Below are positions 50,307 to 58,928 of a stretch of DNA of 64,000 bases, piece after piece. The notes beneath the pieces were generated by a model, which was not told the DNA's origin, did no database searches, and was given only the letters and a program-made list of their open reading frames with translations. The DNA comes from an uncultured Actinobaculum sp. (GTDB lineage: Bacteria; Actinomycetota; Actinomycetes; Actinomycetales; Actinomycetaceae): NCBI GenBank assembly GCA_938020505.1, contig CALIHR010000044.1, forward strand, positions 45,254 through 109,253, given 5' to 3'. Both the position numbers and the translations under genes were made by a program. Positions within the stretch are counted from its first letter, which is position 1, and every line of letters starts with the position of its first letter.

Positions 50307-52100
50307 GTGACGAACGAAATACCCGCCCGCTCCGCAGCGGCCGACACCACGATGATCGTCCTCTCGGCCGTCATCGTTCCGCAGATCATTCTTCGTTCCG
50401 TCCCCTCGGGGGCGAATTCCGCGGACATCGCCGCCGCCGCCGCCGTGGCGGTTCTCAGCCTCCTGGCGGCCTTCCTCGGCGCGACATGGGTGGGGCGCCT
50501 CGTTCCGCGCCGCCTCTCCTACCAAATCGTGGCCTCCCACATCGGCCCGGGGATGGGCGTGGTGGCCGCCTCGGCGCGCTACCTGTGCTACGTCATCGTC
50601 ATCGTCTTGGGCGTCGGCGTCGCAACGACGAGCCTCGTAGAAGTCTTCCCGGCGCTGCCGCGCGGGCCGCTTCTGTACGGGCTCGTTCTCGCGTTGGCCC
50701 TTCCCGTGCTTTTGCGAAGGGGAAGGGAATCGCGGCTGTACTGGGTCACCGCCGCCCTTGGGGCCCTCGCGGTCGCAACCGTTCTCGTATGGGGCCTCGT
50801 CGTCGAGCTCGCCGACGGATCTGCGGCCGACGCCGCCATGTCCGCCCGGCGCCAGGCGGTTCTCTCCGGCCGCAACCCGGGGGTCTCCCATCCGCTCATG
50901 ACGGCCGTCATGGCCGCCGCGTTTCCCGCCTGCCTTCTCGTGCTCCTGAGCGAGCGCGTCCACGGCGGCGCCCGCACCCGCAGGGTCCGCCCGCCCTGGC
51001 TCGCCGTCCGCTTCGGCGGCGCGACCGTCGCCATAGTCGTCACCCTCTACCTGTCCATACTTTTCGAGCTTCCCGGCCAGCGGCTCGGCGTGCCGAGCCT
51101 GTCGATGGCCCACGGCCTCATGGGGGGCGGCGGCTACAAGGCGGTAGCCGCAGGATATGCCCTGCTCGGCGCCTCCGCGGCCCTCGCAGCCTACGCCCGC
51201 CTGCCCTTCCTGCTGAGCGAGCTCGCCACAGACGGCATCCTCCCGCGCCGCCTAGGCACTCGCGACGCGATCAAGCCGCGCCTCGTCATCGTGGGGCTGA
51301 CGGCGGTCCTGGCCGCCGGGTTCGCGGGCGTGCTCGTCTCAAGCCTGGCGGGGGCCACCGTCTTCGTCGTCTGCGCGCTCCTGCACTTCGGCTTGACGTG
51401 CGTGGCAATGACGCTGCGCTCGGTGGGGATCCTCAAGGAGTCGCTGGAGCGGGCCGAGCGCAGGCGCGCGAGCCTGACGAAATGGGCCTTCGCCGCCATG
51501 GCGGGCGTGTGCTGCGCCGGGCTCGGCCTGACGGTCTTCATCGAACGCACGTGGCTTGCCGTCTCCCTCGTCGGCCTGGCGGTCCCCGCGCTCATCATGC
51601 TCCTGGCGCGCCGGAGCATGGGCAGGGTTGCCCGAACCCTCGCCGTGACGAACCTTTCGGCGGGTCGTCGCCTGCCCACGCGCGTCCACGGAGTCGTGCT
51701 CGTCAGCGTCGTCGACGACCCGACGCTGCGCACGGTCAGCTACGCTCGGGCCATGAGGTTGTCGAGCCTGACCGCCCTGACGGTCGATTTCGATCCGAAT
51801 CGCACGCGCCAGCTTCGCGACGACTGGAAGAAGGCGGGCCTTCCCGTCGACCTCACGGTTCTCGGCACGCCGCAGGGGGCCACGCGCGGGCACATCGTCG
51901 ACTACGTCCACTCCCTGCACCAGACGCACCCGGGCGACGTCGTGGCGGTCTTTTACCAGAGGATCCTTGCGGCGGGCGTCTGGGAGGGCTATTTCGTGCG
52001 AAGGTCGATGCCGAACGTCATAGCCGATTTGCGCCACGAACCCGGGGTGATCCTCGCCGAGGTCCCCTATCTTTTCCATCCGACCGAGGAGGACGAATGA
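50307..52100 (+). CDS. APC-family permease, KimA-like, possible K+ transporter
   Basis: A 597-aa integral membrane protein with about 11-12 spans (residues 10-440) and a soluble C-terminal domain of about 150 residues (VHGVVLVSVVDDPTLRTVSYARAMRLSSLTALTVDF, split by strands, to VILAEVPYLF). Such proteins are usually annotated amino-acid permeases, but the soluble tail and the SAVIVPQIIL segment (compare SSVAYAPQEIL) resemble KimA-type K+ symporters, and the divergent neighbours are TrkA regulators. The TM1 motif is eroded. GTG 50307 lies 7 nt after TAGCCT. The stop overlaps the next gene by ATGA. Equivalent of Rv2690c. Confidence 0.8.
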   Translation: MTNEIPARSAAADTTMIVLSAVIVPQIILRSVPSGANSADIAAAAAVAVLSLLAAFLGATWVGRLVPRRLSYQIVASHIGPGMGVVAASARYLCYVIVIVLGVGVATTSLVEVFPALPRGPLLYGLVLALALPVLLRRGRESRLYWVTAALGALAVATVLVWGLVVELADGSAADAAMSARRQAVLSGRNPGVSHPLMTAVMAAAFPACLLVLLSERVHGGARTRRVRPPWLAVRFGGATVAIVVTLYLSILFELPGQRLGVPSLSMAHGLMGGGGYKAVAAGYALLGASAALAAYARLPFLLSELATDGILPRRLGTRDAIKPRLVIVGLTAVLAAGFAGVLVSSLAGATVFVVCALLHFGLTCVAMTLRSVGILKESLERAERRRASLTKWAFAAMAGVCCAGLGLTVFIERTWLAVSLVGLAVPALIMLLARRSMGRVARTLAVTNLSAGRRLPTRVHGVVLVSVVDDPTLRTVSYARAMRLSSLTALTVDFDPNRTRQLRDDWKKAGLPVDLTVLGTPQGATRGHIVDYVHSLHQTHPGDVVAVFYQRILAAGVWEGYFVRRSMPNVIADLRHEPGVILAEVPYLFHPTEEDE

Positions 52101-53326
52101 CAACGCTCGACATAGATTTGACCGACGTCGCCCATGGGGGGTCCGCCGTCGGCAGGGCGGAGGACGGCAGGGTCGTCTTCGCCCGCTTCGGCCTGCCGGG
52201 CGAGCGCGTGCGAGTCCAGGTGACCGGGCAGCGCTCGACGCTCATCCGCGGCGACGTCGTGGAGGTCCTGTCGAACCCCTCCGAGCACAGGGTAGACTTC
52301 GTGTGGCCGGAGGCCGGGCCGCTCGGCGTCGGCGGCGCCGATCTCGGGCACGTCGCCTTCGACTATCAGGCGGAGTGGAAAAGCCACGTCCTTGCGACGG
52401 CCATCGGCCGAATCGGCGGCCGCGACCTTCAGGAGCATTTCGCCGAGCAGGGCCTTTCGCCGCGGGTCGCAGCCCTTCCCGGCGACGCCGAGACCTCCGG
52501 GTGGGCCACTCGCACCCGGATCGAGTTCGTCGTGGGCGAGGACGGCCGGCCCGCGATGTACAGGGATTCGAGCCACGAGCTCATAGGGGTGGCGAGCTTT
52601 CCCCTGGCCGTCGAAGAGATCGGCGAGCTCGACCTCTTCGGCGGCTGGCGTTCGTGGTGGAGGCCGGGGGAGCGAGTCAAGGCGCTTGCCCCTTCGGGGT
52701 CGGACCCCGCCCTGTTCATCGGCGGAGATTCGTGGTGGGCGCCGGGCATGCGGGCCGACGAGGTCGTCCGCGAGGACGTCGTGGCCGGCGGCGAGCTCTA
52801 CGCCTACCAGGTCCATGCAGGCGGCTTCTGGCAGGTCCACCGCGCGGCTGCGGCGAGCCTCATCGAGCTCGTCATGCGCGGAGCGAACGTCCAACCGGGG
52901 GACCGCGTTGTCGAGCTTTATTCGGGGGCCGGCCTGCTGACGCAGCCGCTCGCCGTCGCGACGGGGGAGGCGGGCGCCGTCTACGCGATGGAGGCGTCCA
53001 GAGAGGCGGTGGGCGACGCGCGGGCGAACCTTCGGGATCTGCCGTGGGCGCACATCCGCGCGGGGAGGATCGACGCACGCGCGCTGGAGGGGGTCAACGG
53101 CGACGTCGTCGTGGCCGATCCGCCCAGGGCGGGGCTCGGCACGGAACTGGCGGCGATGCTCGGCGAGGCGAAGGTCGGCAGGATCGTCCTCGTCTCCTGC
53201 GACCCGGCGTCCATGGCGCGCGACGTCGCCGTCATGCGGGGGTGCGGGCGCAAGGCGACCTTCTTTGAGGCGGTCGACATTTTCCCGAACACACATCATT
53301 TCGAATGCGTAACCGTAGTAGAGTGA
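52097..53326 (+). CDS. Class I SAM-dependent RNA methyltransferase (TrmA/RlmD family)
   Basis: Predicted uridine-C5 methyltransferase of rRNA or tRNA. The 409-aa protein has an N-terminal TRAM domain (DIDLTDVAHGGSAVGRAED, VFARFGLPGERVRVQVTG), the SAM site VVELYSGAGLLTQPLA, DVVVADPPRAGLG, the catalytic Cys in IVLVSCDPASMARD and the C-terminal Glu in HHFECVTVVE. The four-Cys Fe-S cluster of RlmD is not visible. ATG 52097 overlaps the permease stop. Equivalent of Rv2689c. Its end is repeated (14-bp units) past the stop. Confidence 0.9.
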   Translation: MTTLDIDLTDVAHGGSAVGRAEDGRVVFARFGLPGERVRVQVTGQRSTLIRGDVVEVLSNPSEHRVDFVWPEAGPLGVGGADLGHVAFDYQAEWKSHVLATAIGRIGGRDLQEHFAEQGLSPRVAALPGDAETSGWATRTRIEFVVGEDGRPAMYRDSSHELIGVASFPLAVEEIGELDLFGGWRSWWRPGERVKALAPSGSDPALFIGGDSWWAPGMRADEVVREDVVAGGELYAYQVHAGGFWQVHRAAAASLIELVMRGANVQPGDRVVELYSGAGLLTQPLAVATGEAGAVYAMEASREAVGDARANLRDLPWAHIRAGRIDARALEGVNGDVVVADPPRAGLGTELAAMLGEAKVGRIVLVSCDPASMARDVAVMRGCGRKATFFEAVDIFPNTHHFECVTVVE

Positions 53327-53348
53327 TGCGAATCGAGTGATTCGCGTC
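53321..53348 (+). repeat. 14-bp tandem duplication at the RNA methyltransferase stop codon
   Basis: gagtgatgcgaatc (53321-53334) and gagtgattcgcgtc (53335-53348); the TGA stop is in the first copy (53324-53326) and reappears in the second. Confidence 0.65.
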
Positions 53349-53369
53349 TCGGAATGCCTTCTGTGCGCT

Positions 53370-53430
53370 GCACGTTATATGCATCGGGTGGGAACGAGCC
53401 CATACCGCATAAACGTAAAATATACGGAGG
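53370..53430 (+). promoter_or_regulatory. AT-rich promoter region of the second disulfide oxidoreductase
   Basis: Contains gttatatgc and ataaacgtaaaatatac, clearly more AT-rich than its surroundings, ending in an ACGGAGG ribosome site just before ATG 53434. Exact -10/-35 boxes are uncertain. Confidence 0.4.
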
Positions 53431-53433
53431 AAT

Positions 53434-54840
53434 ATGATGGCAAGCGCGCCCGAAAAATACGATCTCGTGGTCGTCGGCGGCGGAAAGGCCGGAAAGTCTC
53501 TCGCCATGCTTCGCGCGAAGAAGGGCGACAAAGTCTTCATGGTCGAGCGGGACAAAATCGGCGGGACGTGCATCAACGTCGCCTGCATCCCGACGAAAAC
53601 GCTCGTCTCGAGCGCGCGAAGGCTCGCCGAGGTTCGCACGGCCGCGTCTTACGGGGTCGATCTGCCCGGGGCCGACCTCGCCTCGGCGAGAGTGGACCTT
53701 CAGGCCTTGCGGGCCCGCAAGGAGAGCGTGGTCGGCGGCATGGTCGAGGCGCATAAGAAGATGTTCGCCGCGCCCGGGCTGGATTTCGTTCTCGGAACGG
53801 CGAAATTCGTCGGGCCGAAGACGGTCGAGGCGACGCTGGCCGACGGCTCGGTCCGCGTGGTCGAGGGGGAGAGAGTTCTGATCAACACGGGGACGGCGCC
53901 CGCGATTCCTCCGATCGAGGGATTGGACGACGTCGCCTACTGGACGAGCGAGGACGCGCTTCGCCTGACCGAGATCCCCGATCGGCTCGTCGTCCTCGGC
54001 GGCGGAGTCATCGGCGTCGAGACGGCCTCGATGATGGCGTCCTTCGGGGCGGACGTGACCCTCATCGAGGGCGGGGAGCGCATTCTTGCCAGGGAGGACG
54101 CGGACGTCGCCGAAGAGATGGCGGCCAACCTCGCCGCGCAGGGCGTGACGGTGCGCACCGGCGAGCGCGCGGTGCGCGTATCCTCGGGCGGCGACGGAGC
54201 GGGCGGCGAGGGAGTCGTCGTCCGCACGACCGCCGGCGAGGTTGCGGGAACGCGCCTCCTCGTTGCCCTGGGGCGCACTCCCGTCACAAAAGGCCTGGGC
54301 CTGGAGGCGGCGGGGGTCGAGCTGACCGAGCGCGGCTTCGTCAAGGTCAATTCCCGCCTCGAGACGACGGCGCCCGGCGTCTACGCCGCGGGCGACGTCG
54401 CGGGAACGCCTCAATTCACGCATGCCTCGTGGAACGATTTCCGGGTGCTGCGCGACCTCTTCGCCGGCAAGGACGCCTCGACGGAGGGCCGCCTCATCCC
54501 GTGGGCGGTCTTCGCGACCCCCGAGCTCGGGCGCGTCGGAATGAGCGAGAGCGAGGCCCGCGCGGCCGGACGGGACATCCGGGTGGCCAAGGTCGCCGCG
54601 GCGGCGGTCCCGAGAGCCAAGACGCACGGCCACATCGAGGGCTTCTACAAGGTCGTCGTCGACGCCGAGACCGAGGAGATCCTCGGCGCCGCGATCGTCG
54701 CCGAAAGCGCGAGCGAGGTGATCGCCGCCGTTCAGACGGCCATGCTGGGCGGCCTTCCCTGGCCCAAGCTGCGCGACGCCGTCATCGCCCACCCGACGAT
54801 GGCCGAGGGGTTGAACATCGTCCTGGATTCGCTCGGCTGA
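53434..54840 (+). CDS. Pyridine-nucleotide disulfide oxidoreductase (Lpd/MerA-like)
   Basis: A 468-aa FAD-dependent flavoprotein. Motifs: LVVVGGGKAGKSLAMLRA (FAD), GGTCINVACIPTK (redox disulfide), VVLGGGVIGVETASMMASFG (NAD(P)H), VYAAGDVAGTPQF and the C-terminal dyad HPTMAEGLN, where the Glu is kept. It lacks the metal-binding domain of MerA. It is not next to any 2-oxoacid dehydrogenase gene, so it is less likely to be the lipoamide enzyme than lpdA at 1.9 kb; RclA/quinone-reductase-like or mycothione-type roles are possible. ATG 53434 (or 53437) follows an ACGGAGG site. Confidence 0.85.
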   Translation: MMASAPEKYDLVVVGGGKAGKSLAMLRAKKGDKVFMVERDKIGGTCINVACIPTKTLVSSARRLAEVRTAASYGVDLPGADLASARVDLQALRARKESVVGGMVEAHKKMFAAPGLDFVLGTAKFVGPKTVEATLADGSVRVVEGERVLINTGTAPAIPPIEGLDDVAYWTSEDALRLTEIPDRLVVLGGGVIGVETASMMASFGADVTLIEGGERILAREDADVAEEMAANLAAQGVTVRTGERAVRVSSGGDGAGGEGVVVRTTAGEVAGTRLLVALGRTPVTKGLGLEAAGVELTERGFVKVNSRLETTAPGVYAAGDVAGTPQFTHASWNDFRVLRDLFAGKDASTEGRLIPWAVFATPELGRVGMSESEARAAGRDIRVAKVAAAAVPRAKTHGHIEGFYKVVVDAETEEILGAAIVAESASEVIAAVQTAMLGGLPWPKLRDAVIAHPTMAEGLNIVLDSLG

Positions 54841-54856
54841 CGGCGGAGGCGGTCGG

Positions 54857-54958
54857 ACGGCGCCTCCCTCTGGGCCGCGACTCCTTTCCGACGGCGGCTC
54901 CCTCTGGACGATGGGTCTTTCTGGACAGCGTCTCCCTCCGGACGGCGGCGTCGCGCCG
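54857..54958. repeat. 17-bp tandem array, about 6 degenerate copies
   Basis: Units start at 54857, 54874, 54891, 54908, 54925 and 54942, such as acggcggctccctctgg and acagcgtctccctccgg. The period is exactly 17 bp though identity between copies is moderate. It fills the gap between the flavoprotein gene and the terminator before dxs. Confidence 0.75.
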
Positions 54959-54974
54959 AAAACAGTGTCACGCC

Positions 54975-55014
54975 CGCGTCGGCCCTTCGCACACATGGGC
55001 GAAGGGCCGACGCG
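54975..55014. terminator. Strong hairpin upstream of dxs
   Basis: Perfect 16-bp stem (54975-54990 with 54999-55014) and an 8-nt loop. It lies past the flavoprotein gene and just upstream of the dxs promoter. Confidence 0.8.
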
Positions 55015-55039
55015 GCCCTGCAACGGCCGACTCGGCGGT

Positions 55040-55045
55040 TAAAAT
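55040..55045 (+). promoter_or_regulatory. Predicted -10 box of dxs
   Basis: TAAAAT at 55040-55045 (in gttaaaatgg), about 25 nt before TTG 55070, with an AAAAGGAGG ribosome site between. Confidence 0.5.
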
Positions 55046-55069
55046 GGACGACGGCAAAAGGAGGCCGCT

Positions 55070-56944
55070 TTGGGATTCATTGAGGGCATACTCGGACCTG
55101 ACGACGTAAAGAGCCTGCCGCCGGAGCGGCTTGAGGGTCTGGCCGAGGAAATCAGGGCCTTCCTCGTCGAAAACGTTTCGAAGACGGGCGGCCACCTGGG
55201 CCCCAACCTCGGCGTCGTCGAGCTGACGATAGCCCTCCATCGGGTCTTCTCCTCGCCCTCGGACGTCCTCGTCTTCGACACCGGGCATCAGAGCTACGTG
55301 CACAAAATCCTCACGGGGCGCCACGATTTTTCCACGCTGCGCCAGGAGGGAGGGCTGTCGGGGTATCCCGCGCGCAAAGAGTCGATCCACGACGTCGTCG
55401 AAAACTCGCACGCCTCCACCGCGCTCTCGTGGGCCGACGGAATCGCCCGTTCCTTCGAGCTTCGCGGAGAGGACCGCCGCGTCGTGGCCGTCATAGGCGA
55501 CGGAGCGATGACCGGGGGAATGGCATGGGAGGCCCTCAACAACATTGCGGAGGATCCGAAGCGGCCGATCGTCATCGTCCTCAACGACAACGACCGCTCC
55601 TACGCGCCGACGGTGGGCGGCATCGTCCGCAAATTCGAGCCCGTCAGGCGGCTGGACAACTTCCGTCTCAACAAGAACTACGAGGCCTTCCTCAAATGGA
55701 CGAAACGCCATCTTTTCGGCGCGGGAGCGCCGGGGCGGGCCGCCTACGGCGCCCTCCATTCGATCAAAAAGGGCGTCAAGGACATCTTCATCGACGCCGG
55801 CATCTTCGACTCGCTCGGCCTGAAGTACATCGGCCCCGTGGACGGGCACAACCTCAAGGACCTTCAGGAGGCGTTCGCCTTGGCGAAAGACTTCGGGGGG
55901 CCGGTCGTCGTGCACACGATAACCGAAAAGGGCAGGGGCTACCGCCCCGCTGAGGAGAACGCCGACGATCGGTTCCACGCCGTGGGGCGCATCCACCCGG
56001 AGACCGGGCTGCCCATCGAGCCGGCGCGCTTCGGATGGACCGCCGTGTTCGCCGAGGAAATTGCGAAGATCGCGCGCGAGCGCGAAGACGTCATAGGCGT
56101 GACGGCGGCGATGCTGCGGCCCGTCGGACTGGGCGCCTTCGCCGACGCCTTCCCCGAGAGGGTGATCGACGTCGGAATCGCCGAACAGCACGCCCTGACG
56201 ATGGCAGCCGGCTTGGCGTACGCCGGATGCCATCCCGTCGTCGCCCTCTACTCGACCTTCATGAACCGGGGCTTCGACCAGCTGCTCATGGACGTGGCCC
56301 TCCACAATGCGCCCGTCACCGTGGTCCTCGACCGCGCCGGGGTAACCGGCGACGACGGCCCCTCCCACAACGGCATGTGGGATCTTTCGCTCGCGGCGAT
56401 GGTCCCCGGCTTGAGAGTCGCCGTCCCTCGCGACGCCGAACGGCTGAGGGAGCTTTTGCGCGAGGCGCTTGACATCGAGGGGCCGACGCTTGTGCGCTAC
56501 CCCAAGGGGGAGGCGCCGCCTCCGATCGAAGCCGTGAGGGCCGTGGGCGGCGCGGACCTCGTCTATTCGGCGGGCGGGGCAAGGACCGCCGTCGTCGCCG
56601 TCGGAGCGGCCGTTCCCGCGGCGATCGAGGCGGCGGAGGGCCGCGGCGACGCCGACGTCCTCGACCCTCGCTGGGCGCTGCCGGTCGCCCCTGAGCTCGT
56701 CGAGACTCTGCGTTCATACGATGCCGTCGTCACCGTCGAGGACGGCATCGTCGACGGCGGGGTCGGAAGCGAAATCGCCCTCGCCCTCAGCGAGGCGGGG
56801 TACGGCGGGAGGCTGCGCCACCTGGGAATCGGCCGACGTTTCCTGGCCCACGCCTCCCGCGCATCCGTCCGCCGCTCAGAGGGGCTGACGCCGGAGGCGA
56901 TCGGCTCAGCCGTCGATTCAGTGCGGCAGGGTATTCGCCCCTAG
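55070..56944 (+). CDS. dxs: 1-deoxy-D-xylulose-5-phosphate synthase
   Basis: First enzyme of the MEP isoprenoid pathway, condensing pyruvate and glyceraldehyde 3-phosphate. The 624-aa thiamine-diphosphate enzyme has GGHLGPNLGVVELTIALH, HQSYVHKILTGR, the ThDP/Mg site VAVIGDGAMTGGMAWEALNN, YIGPVDGHNLKDLQ, the Tyr/Glu region GIAEQHALTMAAGLAYAG and HDGPSHNGMWDLS-type (DDGPSHNGMWD). Start is TTG 55070, supported by a strong AAAAGGAGG site 5 nt away and by the family N-terminus (GFIEGILGPDDVKSLPPE). The same product feeds the polyprenyl synthase. Confidence 0.95.
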   Translation: MGFIEGILGPDDVKSLPPERLEGLAEEIRAFLVENVSKTGGHLGPNLGVVELTIALHRVFSSPSDVLVFDTGHQSYVHKILTGRHDFSTLRQEGGLSGYPARKESIHDVVENSHASTALSWADGIARSFELRGEDRRVVAVIGDGAMTGGMAWEALNNIAEDPKRPIVIVLNDNDRSYAPTVGGIVRKFEPVRRLDNFRLNKNYEAFLKWTKRHLFGAGAPGRAAYGALHSIKKGVKDIFIDAGIFDSLGLKYIGPVDGHNLKDLQEAFALAKDFGGPVVVHTITEKGRGYRPAEENADDRFHAVGRIHPETGLPIEPARFGWTAVFAEEIAKIAREREDVIGVTAAMLRPVGLGAFADAFPERVIDVGIAEQHALTMAAGLAYAGCHPVVALYSTFMNRGFDQLLMDVALHNAPVTVVLDRAGVTGDDGPSHNGMWDLSLAAMVPGLRVAVPRDAERLRELLREALDIEGPTLVRYPKGEAPPPIEAVRAVGGADLVYSAGGARTAVVAVGAAVPAAIEAAEGRGDADVLDPRWALPVAPELVETLRSYDAVVTVEDGIVDGGVGSEIALALSEAGYGGRLRHLGIGRRFLAHASRASVRRSEGLTPEAIGSAVDSVRQGIRP

Positions 56945-57013
56945 GCTCCCGGCGAGATTTACGCAGTGCGCCGCCGGCCCTTTTGCACCGCGGCCCTGCG
57001 CCGCGGCCGCCGA

Positions 57014-57101
57014 CGGCTAGGAGCGAGGCTGTCCCGCCGTTCGCCCTGCGGCCTCTAGAAGCTAGGAGCGAGGCTTTTGCGCCCTTCGCGCCGCGGCCAC
57101 G
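57014..57101 (-). repeat. About 44-bp imperfect duplication at the RNase D stop codon
   Basis: ggctaggagcgaggct (starting 57015) is repeated as agctaggagcgaggct (starting 57060), and the flanking ctgcggcc / gcgccgcggcc elements are repeated with the same spacing. The second copy codes for the RNase D C-terminus and stop (TAG at 57062-57064). Confidence 0.65.
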
Positions 57102-58282
57102 AGAACCTGGCCGACGTTGTCGATCTGCCACGGGCGCGCGCCGAGGGCTGCGAGGAGAATCGGAATCTCTTCGGGGTCGTCCCACCCGTCCCAGGCGAGT
57201 GCGCGCTGATAGGCGGGCTTGAGAAGGATCTCTTGGCGAATTCCCAGATCGTCGGCGCGTGTCAGCACCGTGCTGCGAACGACTTTCCATCGCGCCGCGG
57301 CTTCGGGGTTGGCCCGCTCCCAGTTGCGGGTGGCCGGGAAAGGCTCGGCGGACTCGTGGAAGACGCGCTGGGGCAGCTCCTCCTTGGGGACCGACCAGGC
57401 CGAGGAGATGGCGTCCCACCACGTGTGTGCGTCCTTGCGCCGCATCCTCGACTGGAGCAGGGGCGAGCGCGTGACGTCGGCGTGAGAACGGGGCTTGCGC
57501 GAGGCCAGCTCCGCCAAAACCTTGGAAGGAAGCACCTTTTCCGGGGCGAGGTCGCGTTTTTTGGCCAGCTTCTCGCGCGAGCGCCACAGGGACTCGAGTA
57601 TGCCGAGCGCCCGCCTGTCCGTCATTCCGTTCCTCCGCGCGGACTTGCGCCAGGGCTGGGCCGAGGGGGTTTTCGGCTCGCGCAGCCGTATCTCTTCGCA
57701 CTCCTCGTGAAGCCATTCGAGGCGCCCGGCCGCGCGCAGCATCGCCGTGAGCCGTTCCCGCAATTCGATGAGCAGTTCGACGTCGAGCGCCGCGTACGCC
57801 CGCAGCTCCGGGGCGAGGGGGCGCTCCGACCAGTCGGCCATGGAATGCTCTTTGGCCAGGCCGTACCCGAGGACTTCGGCCACCTCCGCCTGAAGCGAGA
57901 TGCGTTCGAAGCCGAGAAGGATGCCTGCGACTTCGGTGTCGAAGATCTCGGGCGGATTGAAGCCGAGTTCGCGCAGGCACGGGAGGTCTTGGTCGGCCGC
58001 GTGGAGGATCCACACGTCCGTCGCCAGGAGCTCCGCGAGGGGGCCGAGGCGGTCTTCGATGCCGACGGGGTCGATAAGGAAGGTCCCTGCGCCCTCTCGG
58101 CGGATTTGGACGACGTAGGCCCTTCCCGAGTAGCGGATGCCCATGGCGCGTTCGGTGTCGATGGCGAACGCGCCGCGTCCGGCGGCGAGGGCGGAGACGG
58201 CGTCGTCGATGTCGAGGTTTGTCAGCTCGGGGATTCCTTCGCTCGGGACGTCGAGCGGCTGTATGTCTACCGAATCCGACAT
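57062..58282 (-). CDS. rnd: RNase D-type 3'-5' exonuclease with HRDC domain
   Basis: A 406-aa exonuclease acting on structured RNA 3' ends (or tRNA). The DEDDy motifs are FAIDTERAMG (I), ILHAADQDLPCLRELG (II) and the Y-x3-D segment YAALDVELLIELRERL (III). A HRDC domain follows (DRRALGILESLWRSREKLAKKRDLAPEKVLP, in parts) and a second HRDC-like helical region to the end. ATG 58282 shares its A with the DUF3000 TGA (TGATG), so the two are co-translated. Equivalent of Rv2681. Confidence 0.92.
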   Translation of the reverse strand: MSDSVDIQPLDVPSEGIPELTNLDIDDAVSALAAGRGAFAIDTERAMGIRYSGRAYVVQIRREGAGTFLIDPVGIEDRLGPLAELLATDVWILHAADQDLPCLRELGFNPPEIFDTEVAGILLGFERISLQAEVAEVLGYGLAKEHSMADWSERPLAPELRAYAALDVELLIELRERLTAMLRAAGRLEWLHEECEEIRLREPKTPSAQPWRKSARRNGMTDRRALGILESLWRSREKLAKKRDLAPEKVLPSKVLAELASRKPRSHADVTRSPLLQSRMRRKDAHTWWDAISSAWSVPKEELPQRVFHESAEPFPATRNWERANPEAAARWKVVRSTVLTRADDLGIRQEILLKPAYQRALAWDGWDDPEEIPILLAALGARPWQIDNVGQVLVAAARRAQKPRS

Positions 58283-58860
58283 CAAAGAGCCCCCGAGGAG
58301 CGGGGGAGGGCCGCGACGCCGTCGGGGCTCAGGCCGCACACGCTTGCGGCAAAGTCCGCCCAAGCGTCAAGGTGGGCCGAGACGTCGGCATGGTCGGGGC
58401 TCCACGAGGCTCTCACCTCGAGGTCGATCGTCGAATCCGTCATGTGCATTCCTGTAAATGTTTCGTTGTAGTTTCGAGTGACCGTTCCCGTCAGATTGTG
58501 ATACTCGGCGCCGCGGGCTTCGAGGGATTCGGCCAACCAGGTCCAGGATACTTCGCCCAGCAGAGGATCGCCGCCCATGTCTGATTCGACGGGGGCGTTG
58601 GCGTAGGCGACTATTCGAATGGTGCCGTCCCACGCGGGCTGGCCTTCGGGGTCGTAGAGGAGCACGAAACGCGCGTTTCCGCGGTAGGAATCAGGGTCGA
58701 GCGAGGAAGACTCGTTGATTTCGGCTTGAAGCGCCACCGCCCACGGCGCGATTTTCGCCGGGGGCGGTATCTGACTCACGTGGAGTTCGCTGCGGAACGC
58801 GTGCCCCTTGAGGGACTCGAGGGCCGTGAGGAACTCGGCGGGCGCTTCGATTTGTGGCAC
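58282..58860 (-). CDS. DUF3000 family protein
   Basis: A 192-aa protein of an actinobacterial family (Rv2680-like), always upstream of the RNase D gene. Features: FLTALESLKGHAFRSELHVSQIPPPAKIAPWAVALQ at the start (in parts), NARFVLLYDPEGQPAWDGTIRIVAY and the C-terminal ASWSPDHADVSAHLDAWADF. No catalytic motif is apparent. GTG 58860 lies 6 nt after TAGTGT, a leaderless arrangement. Divergent from the FemAB gene. Confidence 0.88.
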   Translation of the reverse strand: MPQIEAPAEFLTALESLKGHAFRSELHVSQIPPPAKIAPWAVALQAEINESSSLDPDSYRGNARFVLLYDPEGQPAWDGTIRIVAYANAPVESDMGGDPLLGEVSWTWLAESLEARGAEYHNLTGTVTRNYNETFTGMHMTDSTIDLEVRASWSPDHADVSAHLDAWADFAASVCGLSPDGVAALPRSSGAL

Positions 58861-58928
58861 GTCGCAACACTACTCGGACGAAGGGCTCGGGCTGAAGCTG
58901 GCGCGCCGAATGCAGGTAGGCTTACACC
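58861..58928. promoter_or_regulatory. Divergent promoter region DUF3000-rnd / femAB-like
   Basis: Minus-strand TAGTGT (58867-58872) lies 6 nt before GTG 58860; plus-strand TAGGCT (58917-58922) lies 6 nt before ATG 58929. Neither start has a ribosome site. Confidence 0.5.
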
